Origin: an uncultured Clostridia bacterium
Lineage (GTDB): Bacteria > Bacillota > Clostridia > Christensenellales > UBA1242
NCBI GenBank assembly: GCA_944350095.1
Contig: CALVOB010000003.1
Span: 1 to 39,271 of the forward strand
Direction: 5' to 3'
Length of the DNA: 39,271 nt
In this document: positions 27,498-36,344 of the stretch, one piece after another
How positions within the stretch are numbered: position 1 is the first letter of the stretch
Layout of the letters: the number at the start of each line of letters is the position of its first letter
Translations under genes and position numbers: made by a program
Notes under the pieces: generated by a model
Database searches by the model: none
What the model was told of the DNA's origin: nothing
The model's input: the letters and a program-made list of their open reading frames with translations, nothing else

Positions 27498-29163
27498 CTA
27501 ATAAATCTTGGTAATTCGAAATATGAGTAGTTAAATTTTTAATATCCTTTTTCAAAACATCTAAATTCATTGTTTCAAATATTGAATAATTATCTGTTGC
27601 AAGTTCTTCGTACACTTTATCAAAAAGAGTTTTATTGTTAAACTCGTTAAGATAAGTATTTTGAATTGTATTCACAATTTCACTTAATTCTTCTAAATTT
27701 GAAGTGTCTAGATTGAAATTATCTGGATTTGAAATTGAAAATGCATTAGTTACAGGCCCAGCATAGAAAATAATGTGAACGCCATGTTCTGAAATACAAT
27801 ATCCAATAGAACCATATTCTCCATTTCCATTATCCCAAAGCTCACGAGATACTTCTGTGAAAGACTCAACCATTTGACTATTATCTTTGCCAATTACATA
27901 GCAATATTCTGCATTCATATTTCCTGTATCTTCGTTATATGTGTAAATATAGTCCTTAAAAATTTCTGTTTTTTTGTCGTCTGATACCCCAGTCATTTCA
28001 GAAGTTAATTGGTTATAAATATCAGTTGGTGAATAAGATGTTGTTTCTCCTGTTTGAATGTTTTTAGCTTTAATTTTATCAGCTTCTGCTTCTAAAGCTG
28101 TTTCATATTGCTTTTTAGTTATTGTTCCGTTATTTAAAGCTTTTTCTAAATCTTCAATATATGCAGTTGTTTCATCATCATATTTTAAAAGAATGTGATT
28201 TACATAAAAATAATTATTATTAATTACATAATCAACATCAGCTCTGTTTTCTAAAATATCCGTATCAAATTGTGAAGGACTTAAAGTATATTTTGTGTAA
28301 CTTGAGAGCATATCAGCTGTTAGTTTTCTTAAAACTTGGCTTACACTTATATTTGATATATCATTATCGCCACGAATTTGGTCGCTATAAATTTCTACAT
28401 ATTTGTTTTCTGTAACAACTTCATAAACTCTTTCAACTTCTCTTTTAAATACTTCATCATTATTTGTTGAAAGCCCTTGCCCTTCTTCACTTGTTTTTAA
28501 AGCTTCTATATATTGTCTTTTTGCTTCAGTAAGAACATCTTTATTTGCAGAATTGTTAATTTTGTTATTTACTGTTTCTATTAAGGACTCTATTTCTTTT
28601 CCTTCTTCATAGTAAAGTTCTACATCTTGGTCTACGCTTGTATTTGTGTCTAAAAGCTTAACAACATATTTCCCATCTTGAAGCACAATTTCTGCTTGAT
28701 TTTTATATGGAGTATATTCTGTTGTACTTTCTTCTTCCTCTTCAAGTGTGCTTGGAATATTTAATTTCCATTGGTCTATTACTTGTTCTTCATAGGAAGA
28801 TAGATTAGAAATTAATGTATCGTATGCCTCGTCCCAAATTTCATTTAAATCTCCATTGCCAAAAGTAATAGATTTTTTTGCTGCATCAAGCATTACTTCA
28901 CGGTTAATTAAAACTTCTATGGTTGCATCAATAGCTTCTTGAATTGAATATCCATAACTGTTTACTAGTTGCGAACCATAAGAATTAAAAGCTGTAAGTA
29001 AATCCTCTTTGTCAATAGTAATTTGTTCCCCGTCTGCCGTTTCAAAAGTTACGATAGGAGCGCTTAAATATTTCGCTTGATTTGTTGGGAATAGATTACA
29101 CCCCGTCAAAACAAAGGAAAAACTTATAAGACATATAAAAGCAAGTGTTAAAAATTTTTTCAT
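27493..29163 (-). CDS. PrsA-like parvulin/SurA-type foldase lipoprotein
   Basis: This 556-residue lipoprotein (lipobox VLTGC, Cys22) has the layout of Gram-positive foldases. An N-terminal SurA-like helical region (DATIEVLINREVMLDAA) is followed by a long helical stretch and a parvulin-type peptidyl-prolyl isomerase module. The latter begins at about residue 323 with NHILLKY and ends at about 460 with GVHIIFY, matching the family's HILV and GYHII strands. The PPIase part carries a roughly 100-residue insertion, so activity is uncertain. Such proteins help exported proteins fold outside the membrane. The gene order pth-mfd-foldase is conserved in Clostridia and supports the call. It has its own promoter and AAGGAG site, and it is longer than usual PrsA (about 300 aa). 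Confidence 0.85.
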   Translation of the reverse strand: MKKFLTLAFICLISFSFVLTGCNLFPTNQAKYLSAPIVTFETADGEQITIDKEDLLTAFNSYGSQLVNSYGYSIQEAIDATIEVLINREVMLDAAKKSITFGNGDLNEIWDEAYDTLISNLSSYEEQVIDQWKLNIPSTLEEEEESTTEYTPYKNQAEIVLQDGKYVVKLLDTNTSVDQDVELYYEEGKEIESLIETVNNKINNSANKDVLTEAKRQYIEALKTSEEGQGLSTNNDEVFKREVERVYEVVTENKYVEIYSDQIRGDNDISNISVSQVLRKLTADMLSSYTKYTLSPSQFDTDILENRADVDYVINNNYFYVNHILLKYDDETTAYIEDLEKALNNGTITKKQYETALEAEADKIKAKNIQTGETTSYSPTDIYNQLTSEMTGVSDDKKTEIFKDYIYTYNEDTGNMNAEYCYVIGKDNSQMVESFTEVSRELWDNGNGEYGSIGYCISEHGVHIIFYAGPVTNAFSISNPDNFNLDTSNLEELSEIVNTIQNTYLNEFNNKTLFDKVYEELATDNYSIFETMNLDVLKKDIKNLTTHISNYQDLLG

Positions 29164-29192
29164 AATTCTCCTTGTTTAATTTGTACCAAAAC

Positions 29193-29221
29193 ATTATAGC
29201 CATAAAATAGAAAAAAATCAA
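29193..29221 (-). promoter_or_regulatory. Sigma-A promoter of the foldase lipoprotein gene
   Basis: On the minus strand TTGATT (29216-29221), a 17-nt spacer and TATAAT (29193-29198) sit between the mfd stop and the foldase start. It is followed by an AAGGAG site and ATG at 29163. Confidence 0.75.
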
Positions 29222-29238
29222 CAAAATTTATTTAGATT

Positions 29239-32200
29239 TTAATTTTTTAATAGTGAAATTAATTTTTTGACCTTTTCACGAGAGTTTAAAGGCATATACA
29301 TTTCAATTATTGGCACATCTTCAAATTTCAAAACAGTAAAATCTTTATTTTTTTCTATAATATTTGCGAGTTTTTCAGTTAATATTTCATCTTTCTTATA
29401 TAAATATAATTTGCAAGTACTATCATTTATAAGTACGCGTTTAACATCTTCAGCTTGAGCTAAATTTTTCAAATATGCTATTAATAAAATATTTTCTACT
29501 TCAATTGGAAGTTCTCCATAGCCTTCAATTAGCTCTTGTTTAGTTTTTTCAAGTTCTTCAAAGCTTGATATCTCACTGATTTCGCCGTATCTTCTAATTC
29601 TTTCCGCTTCACTTACAATGTAATCTTCAGGGATATATGCACTGAGAGAAATATCCATTTTTATTTCTTTCTTTTCTTTTACCTTTTCACCTTTAAGCTC
29701 TTTTACAGCATCTTGTAGAAGTTTGCAATACATATCATATCCAACTTTTTCCATGTGCCCGTGTTGCTCTTTTCCTAAAACATTGCCCGCACCTCTTATT
29801 TCTAAGTCACGCATTGCAATTTTAAATCCGCTACCTAAATCTGTGAACTCCATAATAGCTTCTAGCCTTTTGTAAGCTTGCTCTGTTAAAACTTTATTTC
29901 CATTGAAAGTAAAGTAGGCATAGGCAAGCCTATTACTTCTACCTATTCTTCCCCTTAATTGATAAAGTTGTGAAAGTCCTAATCTATCGGAATCTATAAC
30001 AATTAAAGTATTTGCAAGAGGTAAATCTACGCCATTTTCAATAAGTGTGGTTGCAATAAGTATTTGAAAATCACCATTATATAACTTTAAGATTGTATCT
30101 TCAAGCATTTTTTGCGGAAGTTTTCCATGTGCAACCCCTATTTTTACATCTGGGAGCAATTCTTTTATTCTATTTGCAAAATCATAAATTGTTTCAACAC
30201 GATTGTAAACAATTAAAATTTGACCTTGCCTTGATAGTTCTTTTTTGCAAGCGTCGATTATTAGCTCCTCACTTTCTTCTACAACAAAAGTTTGAATTGG
30301 CAATCTTTCCTTTGGTGGAGTTTCTATAATACTTATATCTCTAATTCCAGAAAGTGACATATGAAGAGTTCTAGGAATTGGAGTAGCACTTAAAGTTAAA
30401 ACATCAATATCTTTTTTCAAAGCTTTAATCTTTTCCTTATCTCCAACACCAAACCTTTGTTCCTCATCTAGCACTAATAAGCCTAAGTCTTTAAAAACAA
30501 TATCGTTTGCAAGCAATTTATGCGTTCCAATAACTAAATCCAATTCTCCGTTAGCTATGCATTTTTTAATTTCTTTAACTTGAGGTTCTGGCACTAATCT
30601 ATTAAGCTTATTTAACCTAACCATAAAGCCTTCAAAACGCTTTTTTGCCGTTGCAAAATGTTGTTCCGCAAGTATTGTAGTTGGGCACAAAAATGCAACT
30701 TGTTTGCCATTTAGTATTGCTTTATAAATAGCTCTTAAAGCAACCTCAGTTTTACCATAGCCCACATCACCACACACAAGCCTATCCATAATTTTGCCTT
30801 TTTCCATATCTAAAATAACATCGGAAATCGCACTTAATTGGTCTTCCGTTTCCTCAAATTCAAAAGCCTGTTCAAACATTTCATACAAATATCCACCTTC
30901 GGTATATTTATATCCCTTTTGTTTTTCCCTTTCAGAGTAAAGTTCTAATAAATTAATTGCAAGTTCTTTAACATTTTTATATACCTTTTCCTTAATTCTT
31001 TCAAACTCTGCCCCACCAAGTTTGTTTAATTTAGGTGCAGTATCTGAGCCTAAAAATGCTGATATGCTTCCAGCTTGTTCGCTAGGAAGATAAAATTTAT
31101 CGCCACCAGCATACTCTATTACAAAATAGTCTTTTTCAACATCTGCGAGTTTCATTCTTGTAAGAGCAATACATTTACCTACCCCATGCAACTCATGCAC
31201 TACAAAATCTCCAACTTTTGGAGAATAAAACACCTTTTGTTTTTTGTTGGATTTAATAACATTCTTTTTATAAAGGTCGTCTGTTCCAATTAAAATGCTA
31301 TCTAAACTAAGTAGCCATGCAGAAGATGGAAGATAATTTGAAAAAACTCTAACACCTGCATCTAGATAATCATCGCTAACTGTAGTAATAGAATTTTCAA
31401 GCAAAAACTTTTCCATTTTGCTTTTATTTATTTCATTTCCGCAAAATAAGCTAACCTTGTAACCACCTCTTATAAAGATATTTATATCCTTTATAAGTTC
31501 ACGATAATCAAATAGATATTTTTTTGGACTTGAAGTTTTAAAATTTATAACTAAATCTGGCTTAAAAAAATTAGTTTGAGATAAAAGATTATTAAATGAT
31601 ATTAAATTATTATTAAAACTCTTAAAAATATCTTCAAAATTTAAAAATAACTTTTTATCTTCACCTAAGCTGTTATTAAATATTTCTGCTTCACTTAAAA
31701 GTTTTTTAGGTTCATCATAAAAAATATTTGTAGTAAAACTTAAAATATTATTTTTAGTTAAATTTTTAAGTACCGCAGGATAAATTTCACATTCGTCTAT
31801 TTCTTCAATTAAAGAGAAGTCTTCTGAGCTGACAATTTGAAGTTTTTCAAGTTCATCTCCAAAATACATAGCCCGCACAAGATTGTTTCCTGTAATGTTC
31901 CAAATGTCAATAATATCTCCCCTAACTGAAAACTGACCTTTTCTAGCAGGTTGTTCTACTCTTGTATAGCCATTTTCTATTAAACAAGTTATTAAATCAT
32001 TAAAGTATAAGTTTTTATCTAAATTTATAACAGATTTTAAAACATCTTCTTCCTTTGGAACTCTTTCAAACAGAACTTCTGCAAGCACAATAAGCCCTTG
32101 AATTTTCCCATTTAAAAAATCACAAATAGAACTAATAAACTCGTAAAAAATTGTATTATCCTTAATGCCAAACAAGTTTGTAAAGGAAGAAGTCAATATT

Positions 32201-32409
32201 TTATTATTCATTCCAAGCGCAGTTGCCTCTGCTGAAATTTTTTCCGCTGTTACAAGGTCACCCGCCACAAATATTCCGCGTTTTGCTAATGAAAAAAATA
32301 TGCCTTTTTCAGGTGCGTTTAAACCAAAAAGGCATTGTTTTTTACCCTCTTTTAAGGTGTTCAAAAAACTTGTTAGTTCACTAGATTTAAGTAAATTTTC
32401 TAAGTTCAC
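29239..32409 (-). CDS. mfd: Mfd transcription-repair coupling factor
   Basis: This 1056-residue protein is Mfd, the ATP-driven translocase that pushes stalled RNA polymerase off damaged DNA and recruits UvrA. The UvrB-like N-terminal part covers about 1-360. The RNA-polymerase-interacting domain (GDFVVHELHGVGKCI) lies at about 400-470. The helicase core carries GDVGYGKTEVALRA (Walker A) near 545, DEEQRFG near 645, TLSATPIPRT near 670 and QLRGRIGRS near 820. The TRCF C-terminal domain follows. It is about 90 residues shorter than typical Mfd, mainly in the N-terminal third. The GTG start at 32409 overlaps the pth stop in GTGA, with AAGGGG upstream, so the two are translationally coupled. Confidence 0.97.
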   Translation of the reverse strand: MNLENLLKSSELTSFLNTLKEGKKQCLFGLNAPEKGIFFSLAKRGIFVAGDLVTAEKISAEATALGMNNKILTSSFTNLFGIKDNTIFYEFISSICDFLNGKIQGLIVLAEVLFERVPKEEDVLKSVINLDKNLYFNDLITCLIENGYTRVEQPARKGQFSVRGDIIDIWNITGNNLVRAMYFGDELEKLQIVSSEDFSLIEEIDECEIYPAVLKNLTKNNILSFTTNIFYDEPKKLLSEAEIFNNSLGEDKKLFLNFEDIFKSFNNNLISFNNLLSQTNFFKPDLVINFKTSSPKKYLFDYRELIKDINIFIRGGYKVSLFCGNEINKSKMEKFLLENSITTVSDDYLDAGVRVFSNYLPSSAWLLSLDSILIGTDDLYKKNVIKSNKKQKVFYSPKVGDFVVHELHGVGKCIALTRMKLADVEKDYFVIEYAGGDKFYLPSEQAGSISAFLGSDTAPKLNKLGGAEFERIKEKVYKNVKELAINLLELYSEREKQKGYKYTEGGYLYEMFEQAFEFEETEDQLSAISDVILDMEKGKIMDRLVCGDVGYGKTEVALRAIYKAILNGKQVAFLCPTTILAEQHFATAKKRFEGFMVRLNKLNRLVPEPQVKEIKKCIANGELDLVIGTHKLLANDIVFKDLGLLVLDEEQRFGVGDKEKIKALKKDIDVLTLSATPIPRTLHMSLSGIRDISIIETPPKERLPIQTFVVEESEELIIDACKKELSRQGQILIVYNRVETIYDFANRIKELLPDVKIGVAHGKLPQKMLEDTILKLYNGDFQILIATTLIENGVDLPLANTLIVIDSDRLGLSQLYQLRGRIGRSNRLAYAYFTFNGNKVLTEQAYKRLEAIMEFTDLGSGFKIAMRDLEIRGAGNVLGKEQHGHMEKVGYDMYCKLLQDAVKELKGEKVKEKKEIKMDISLSAYIPEDYIVSEAERIRRYGEISEISSFEELEKTKQELIEGYGELPIEVENILLIAYLKNLAQAEDVKRVLINDSTCKLYLYKKDEILTEKLANIIEKNKDFTVLKFEDVPIIEMYMPLNSREKVKKLISLLKN

Positions 32410-32939
32410 TTTTTTAACCCCTTAATATGTTCTATTATATAATCTGCCGATGCTTCTATAACTTTATCTATTACTTCTCTTGATGTTTTATCAATGTCCG
32501 ATAGCACATAATCCGCAAGATCAACAGGTTTTTCCTCTGGTTTTATACCTATTCTAACACGCTTAAAATCTGTTCCTACATTTTGAACTATGCTTCTCAT
32601 ACCATTATGTGTACCAGCACTGCCAGCTTCGCGATATCTAAATGTACCCTTTGGTAAATCTATATCATCTACAATAACTAGTATTTGATTGTTTTTTAGC
32701 TTAAATTTATTTTTAAAAGATAGTACACTGGCTCCTGACAAGTTCATATATGTTTTTGGCTTAGCGATTATCACTTTCTCCCCGTCAAGATTTACTTCTG
32801 CCACACTTGCCTTTGAATAACTTTTAGAAAACTTTGCCCCTAGTTTACTTGCTATTTTATCCGCAGTTAAAAAACCTATATTATGATAGGTATTAAAATA
32901 TTTTTTCTCTGGATTTCCAAGCCCTACAATTAAAAACAT
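32406..32939 (-). CDS. pth: Peptidyl-tRNA hydrolase
   Basis: This 177-residue protein is bacterial Pth, which frees tRNA from peptidyl-tRNAs that drop off the ribosome. VGLGNP at 5-10 and the catalytic His19 in YHNIGF are present. YMNLSG with Asn66 binds the peptide, the DDIDLPKG stretch has the active-site Asp92, and HNGMRSI is at 111-117. All key residues of the family are in place. The start ATG 32939 follows AGAGGAAAG. It lies 12 nt after the GlmU-like gene and overlaps mfd, the standard glmU-pth-mfd arrangement of Firmicutes. Confidence 0.97.
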   Translation of the reverse strand: MFLIVGLGNPEKKYFNTYHNIGFLTADKIASKLGAKFSKSYSKASVAEVNLDGEKVIIAKPKTYMNLSGASVLSFKNKFKLKNNQILVIVDDIDLPKGTFRYREAGSAGTHNGMRSIVQNVGTDFKRVRIGIKPEEKPVDLADYVLSDIDKTSREVIDKVIEASADYIIEHIKGLKK

Positions 32940-32950
32940 AACTTTCCTCT

Positions 32951-33727
32951 TTAACTCGACTTCGCAACAACACTTTCAAAAGGTCCAACAACAGTTTTTT
33001 CTGATATTCTGCTTTCACTAATATATGAACATTTGATTATACATTCATCTGAAATAATGCTGTTTTCTATAACGCTTCCAAATTCTATTTTACAATTTTT
33101 GCCAATAAAACTAGCCCCTTTAATGTAAGTGTTTGGTTCAAGCACTGTTCCTTTTTCTATCATAACATCAGCGTCTATAAATGTGCTAGAAATATCATTT
33201 ATCTGAACGCCATTTGAAAGATGAAAATTAAGTATTCTATTTTTTAGTATTCTTGTAACTTTTGCAAGTTCTGCATATCCTTCAACTACTGTAAAATCAT
33301 CTGTGCCAAAATCCTCTTGAACAAGAGCGCGAATATTTTCTGCGTTTCTAATATAATCTGTATTAAACACATACCCCCTTTTTAATGGAAGAACATTTAA
33401 ATCTCTTTGACGAACATAAGTCATTATTTCATTAAGTGTTTGTCTTTTAAAAAGTGGTGTATCAGAATATAGCACAACAGTATACTTGCTATTTGTAAGG
33501 AGTGGCTTAATTAAGGTTAAAACATCAGATTCTGGCGTACATGGTATTGTTTTAATCATATATCCATCACAAGCAAGAGCGACCCATTCCCACATCTTTT
33601 TGCCCCAAATTTTTAGGTCATAAGATTTCATAAACTCGCCAAATTTCTTTTCAAGCATAATTATAACAGAAATTTCATTATCAACAAGTTTTGTTTCCTT
33701 TTCCATTACAGTTAATGTTTCTATCAT
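32951..33727 (-). CDS. Truncated GlmU-like protein without intact catalytic domains
   Basis: This 258-residue protein is clearly related to GlmU but lacks both catalytic ends. Residues 1-160 resemble a shortened nucleotidyltransferase domain: WGKKMWEWV corresponds to the GKPM..HV strand, and VVLYSDTPLF at 84-93 to the GD.PL motif. The loop with the GxGTRM signature is absent. VVEGYAELAKVTRILKNRI and GVQINDISSTFIDADVMIE match the GlmU linker. Residues about 185-252 form left-handed beta-helix turns ending in VGPFE, where GlmU would continue into its acetyl-CoA site. Both the uridylyl and acetyl activities are therefore probably lost. It stands where glmU normally lies, before pth and mfd. It may be a structural or regulatory remnant; a full GlmU would be needed elsewhere. 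Confidence 0.88.
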   Translation of the reverse strand: MIETLTVMEKETKLVDNEISVIIMLEKKFGEFMKSYDLKIWGKKMWEWVALACDGYMIKTIPCTPESDVLTLIKPLLTNSKYTVVLYSDTPLFKRQTLNEIMTYVRQRDLNVLPLKRGYVFNTDYIRNAENIRALVQEDFGTDDFTVVEGYAELAKVTRILKNRILNFHLSNGVQINDISSTFIDADVMIEKGTVLEPNTYIKGASFIGKNCKIEFGSVIENSIISDECIIKCSYISESRISEKTVVGPFESVVAKSS

Positions 33728-33748
33728 AACCTATTTCACCTCTTAACT

Positions 33749-35053
33749 TTAATTATACTTCTTTACATCAATTTTTGCAAGCTTTAATGCATCTTCGTAT
33801 GTTCTTCCACCTTTTACATAAAGTGCAACAAAACTTAAAAGTTTAATCTTTGCTTTCTGCTTACCCCTATAATAACTTTTCCAATAATTCCAATATTCTT
33901 TTGCACCTTTTTTATTGTAAATGTCTAATGCAGTATCAACCGCTTTTAAATGAGCACGCTGTTTTTTGGAAACTTTAACATTTTCTGGGTAAACCCATAA
34001 GAAATCCCTTACTTCAAGTTTATCCTCAGGTTTAGATACATCATAATAATAAATTTTGTCAAAATCACGCATTTCATAGCCTACATTGGCATTTATGGAT
34101 TCTTTATCATCAAACTTCATTTGCCCCATTACCACTTTTCGTTCTGCCATAAGAGCACTAACCTGTTCAAGCAAACTGAGCATTTGCATAAAAATTAAAA
34201 TTGTTAATGGCAAAATAACTAAAATTATCATTCCCATTCCGCTTGCACAGAACTTAAAAACGGAACGAACCCAAATAGGAGTATTTACATATTTACCAGC
34301 TACTAGATCTTCTCTAATTAAATAACTATCAGGTGAAGCATTGCTATCGCCTTGTGTTTGAAAATATCTAATCCCTGTAGCTTCATCAACATAAACTCCA
34401 ACGATTCTATGAAAATAGATTTTTGTATATTCATCTACTAAATTTTCTTTATCATCTCTTTTGGGCAAATTTTCAGATGGAATGGTTGGTTCAACAAAAC
34501 TGTCAAAATCTGTAATTAATGTTTTGTTGACGTACCTATCCGCTTGTTCGTAATAAAAAGCTATAATGTCGCCTTCATAATCTTCACTTTTAGGCCTAAG
34601 ATTATCTGTGTTTGTTTTAACTATAAAAACAATATCACCTATTTCAAATCCACCTGCACGCATACTACCGCTTTGAATAGCAGCAAATCCTACACCAAAA
34701 ACGGTTTTAACTTCATTCTTTCTTTGGTTAGAATACAAAATAAAACTAGAAAACAAAGCTATTATAATAACAGGAATGATTATGCAATCGGAAATAATGC
34801 CAAGGATAGAATAAAAAGTCCTTTGCTTTCTTTTTGGCTCTTTTTGCACAGTATTATTAATTTCACTTAGGCTCTTCTGGCTTTTTAGGTCTTCTTGGGA
34901 GTTTTGGCTTTTCTTCTTTGTTTTGCTCTCTTTGGGTTGATTGTCCTGCTTCTTTTCCGCCGTCACTTCCACTTGACTTACTTTCTCTACTTTGTCCAAC
35001 TTCTCCTCTTGCTTTTGAGGTCTCTTTGGCAACATTTTCTGATTTTTCTCCAA
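33749..35053 (-). CDS. SipW-type signal peptidase I-like protein with long C-terminal extension
   Basis: The start is TTG at 35053, with AAGGAG seven bases upstream. Residues 1-75 are charged and low-complexity and are coded over the end of the previous gene in another frame. A membrane helix follows at about 85-108. The peptidase domain has the catalytic Ser130 before Met (QSGSM) and GDIIAF at 161-166. It has His215 in FHRIVG instead of the lysine of ordinary bacterial enzymes, which marks the SipW/ER-type Ser-His group. A second helix at about 255-280 leads to an extra domain of about 150 residues not found in SipW (about 190 aa). It should remove signal peptides from special exported proteins. 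It is a tandem paralogue of the next gene. Confidence 0.88.
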   Translation of the reverse strand: MEKNQKMLPKRPQKQEEKLDKVEKVSQVEVTAEKKQDNQPKESKTKKKSQNSQEDLKSQKSLSEINNTVQKEPKRKQRTFYSILGIISDCIIIPVIIIALFSSFILYSNQRKNEVKTVFGVGFAAIQSGSMRAGGFEIGDIVFIVKTNTDNLRPKSEDYEGDIIAFYYEQADRYVNKTLITDFDSFVEPTIPSENLPKRDDKENLVDEYTKIYFHRIVGVYVDEATGIRYFQTQGDSNASPDSYLIREDLVAGKYVNTPIWVRSVFKFCASGMGMIILVILPLTILIFMQMLSLLEQVSALMAERKVVMGQMKFDDKESINANVGYEMRDFDKIYYYDVSKPEDKLEVRDFLWVYPENVKVSKKQRAHLKAVDTALDIYNKKGAKEYWNYWKSYYRGKQKAKIKLLSFVALYVKGGRTYEDALKLAKIDVKKYN

Positions 35054-36155
35054 GATTTTCTCCTTGTCTATTATTTTTTAATTCTGCTTCTTTTATAGCA
35101 CTTTTAATTCTCCATTCTTCTCTATAAAAGTTTAGCCTTTCTTTATTTTTCTTTCCTTTTATTCTTTCTATCCACATATCAAAGTATGCTTCCGGACTAG
35201 TTTTAAATTTAGCAACAGATTTTTTAACAAAACTATACTCTTCTTTTTCCTTTTTACTTCCTGTTTCAAGATATTTCCAAAGGAAATCTTCTACGCCCTG
35301 CTTATCTTCTTCTGCCGCTAATGCATAAAACCGCACTTTTTCTATTTCATTCATCTCTATTCCAACATTGGCTTTTAAACTTTCAGGAGCATTATATCTA
35401 ATTTTACCTTGAATTACAGCTTTTTCTATCATCATATTATTAGTTTGTTCAATTAAACTAAAACATTCAAAGAGTATCAAAATTCCAAGAGGCATAACAA
35501 CCAAAATTATCATACCCATTTGAGAAGCACAGAACCTAAAAGTAGCCCTTAGCCAATTTGGAGTATAAGAATATCTGCCAAGCACATAATCTGCTCTAAC
35601 TTTTATAACATCTTTACTAACATTCCCTGTCCCCTTAGTTTCTAAAAACAAAGTGCCATCGTCATCGACATATCTTCCAACAACTTCATGAAAAACTATC
35701 TTTGTATTTTCTGGGAGCTCAGATACACTTTTTCTTTCACTTGCAGTTGCAACTTGCAAATTATTAGGATTAGGTGCAGTTAAAACTTGGTCATTGCTAA
35801 CTCTGTTTAAACTAATCCCTTTATCAGCTGGGTCTGAATAAGAATAAAATGCTATAACATCACCAAGTTCATCTGTAACATCATCTGGTGTGCCTACTTT
35901 TAAAGAATAAGGGTCGCACTTAGTTAAAAAAAGTACATCACCTTTCATAAAACCACTAGGCTCCATGCTTTCCGATGCAACAAAAACAAGTGACAATCCA
36001 AAAATGCTAGGAAGAGCATTTTGGCTTCTTGCCACGAACATAGCGGAGCTAGAAATTAAAGCAATCAAAATAATAGGTATTAAAAGAATATCTCCTATAA
36101 TACCAAGAACTTGATAGAAAGTTTTATACTTTTTAGTTTTTTCTGTATTAGTCAC
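34863..36155 (-). CDS. SipW-type signal peptidase I-like protein, upstream paralogue
   Basis: This 430-residue protein has one membrane helix at about 15-42 and a peptidase domain with Ser63 in SESMEP, GDVIAF at 98-103 and the catalytic-type His156 in VFHEVVG. A second helix at about 215-240 (MGMIILVVMPLGILILFECF) precedes an extra, probably cytoplasmic region. The last 80 residues are a charged tail that ends KLPRRPKKPEEPK. The Ser-His pair places it with SipW/ER-type signal peptidases. The GTG start at 36155 has no clear ribosome binding site; a TAAACT box six bases before it suggests a leaderless mRNA. Its last 191 nt overlap the next gene in another frame. It appears to head an operon of sipW-like 1, sipW-like 2, glmU-like, pth and mfd. 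Confidence 0.88.
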   Translation of the reverse strand: MTNTEKTKKYKTFYQVLGIIGDILLIPIILIALISSSAMFVARSQNALPSIFGLSLVFVASESMEPSGFMKGDVLFLTKCDPYSLKVGTPDDVTDELGDVIAFYSYSDPADKGISLNRVSNDQVLTAPNPNNLQVATASERKSVSELPENTKIVFHEVVGRYVDDDGTLFLETKGTGNVSKDVIKVRADYVLGRYSYTPNWLRATFRFCASQMGMIILVVMPLGILILFECFSLIEQTNNMMIEKAVIQGKIRYNAPESLKANVGIEMNEIEKVRFYALAAEEDKQGVEDFLWKYLETGSKKEKEEYSFVKKSVAKFKTSPEAYFDMWIERIKGKKNKERLNFYREEWRIKSAIKEAELKNNRQGENLGEKSENVAKETSKARGEVGQSRESKSSGSDGGKEAGQSTQREQNKEEKPKLPRRPKKPEEPK

Positions 36156-36161
36156 GGCATT

Positions 36162-36190
36162 AGTTTACCACCAAAGTGCCAAAAATACAA
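36162..36190 (-). promoter_or_regulatory. Candidate promoter of the signal peptidase operon
   Basis: On the minus strand TTGTAT (36185-36190), a 17-nt spacer and TAAACT (36162-36167) lie six bases before the GTG at 36155. Each box matches the consensus at four of six positions. It is tentative but fits a leaderless start. Confidence 0.4.
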
Positions 36191-36320
36191 ACAAAAATGG
36201 AAAATATTATAAAGAAATAAAATTTTATTAAAAATAAATATTAATAATAAAATAAATGTAAAAAATAATTCCTCCCTTAAAAAAATAAGAAAACTTATTA
36301 ATATTTTGTTATATATATAT

Positions 36321-36344
36321 AAAATAGAGATTTAACTCTATTTT
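36321..36344 (-). terminator. Weak terminator-like hairpin of the PlsC gene
   Basis: The stem AAAATAGAG/CTCTATTTT with a six-base loop overlaps the stop codon of the acyltransferase gene. The following minus-strand sequence is an AT alternation rather than a clean T-run, so efficiency is uncertain. The rest of the gap 36156-36337 shows only AT-rich sequence. Confidence 0.5.

Noticed and set aside
34544..35127. Several plus-strand open frames antisense to the signal peptidase genes
   Set aside because: They mirror low-complexity coding on the minus strand and lack start signals or domains.
36265..36290. Strong GGGAGG motif on the minus strand, as if a small gene began there
   Set aside because: No ATG, GTG or TTG lies at suitable distance, and all frames close within a few codons.
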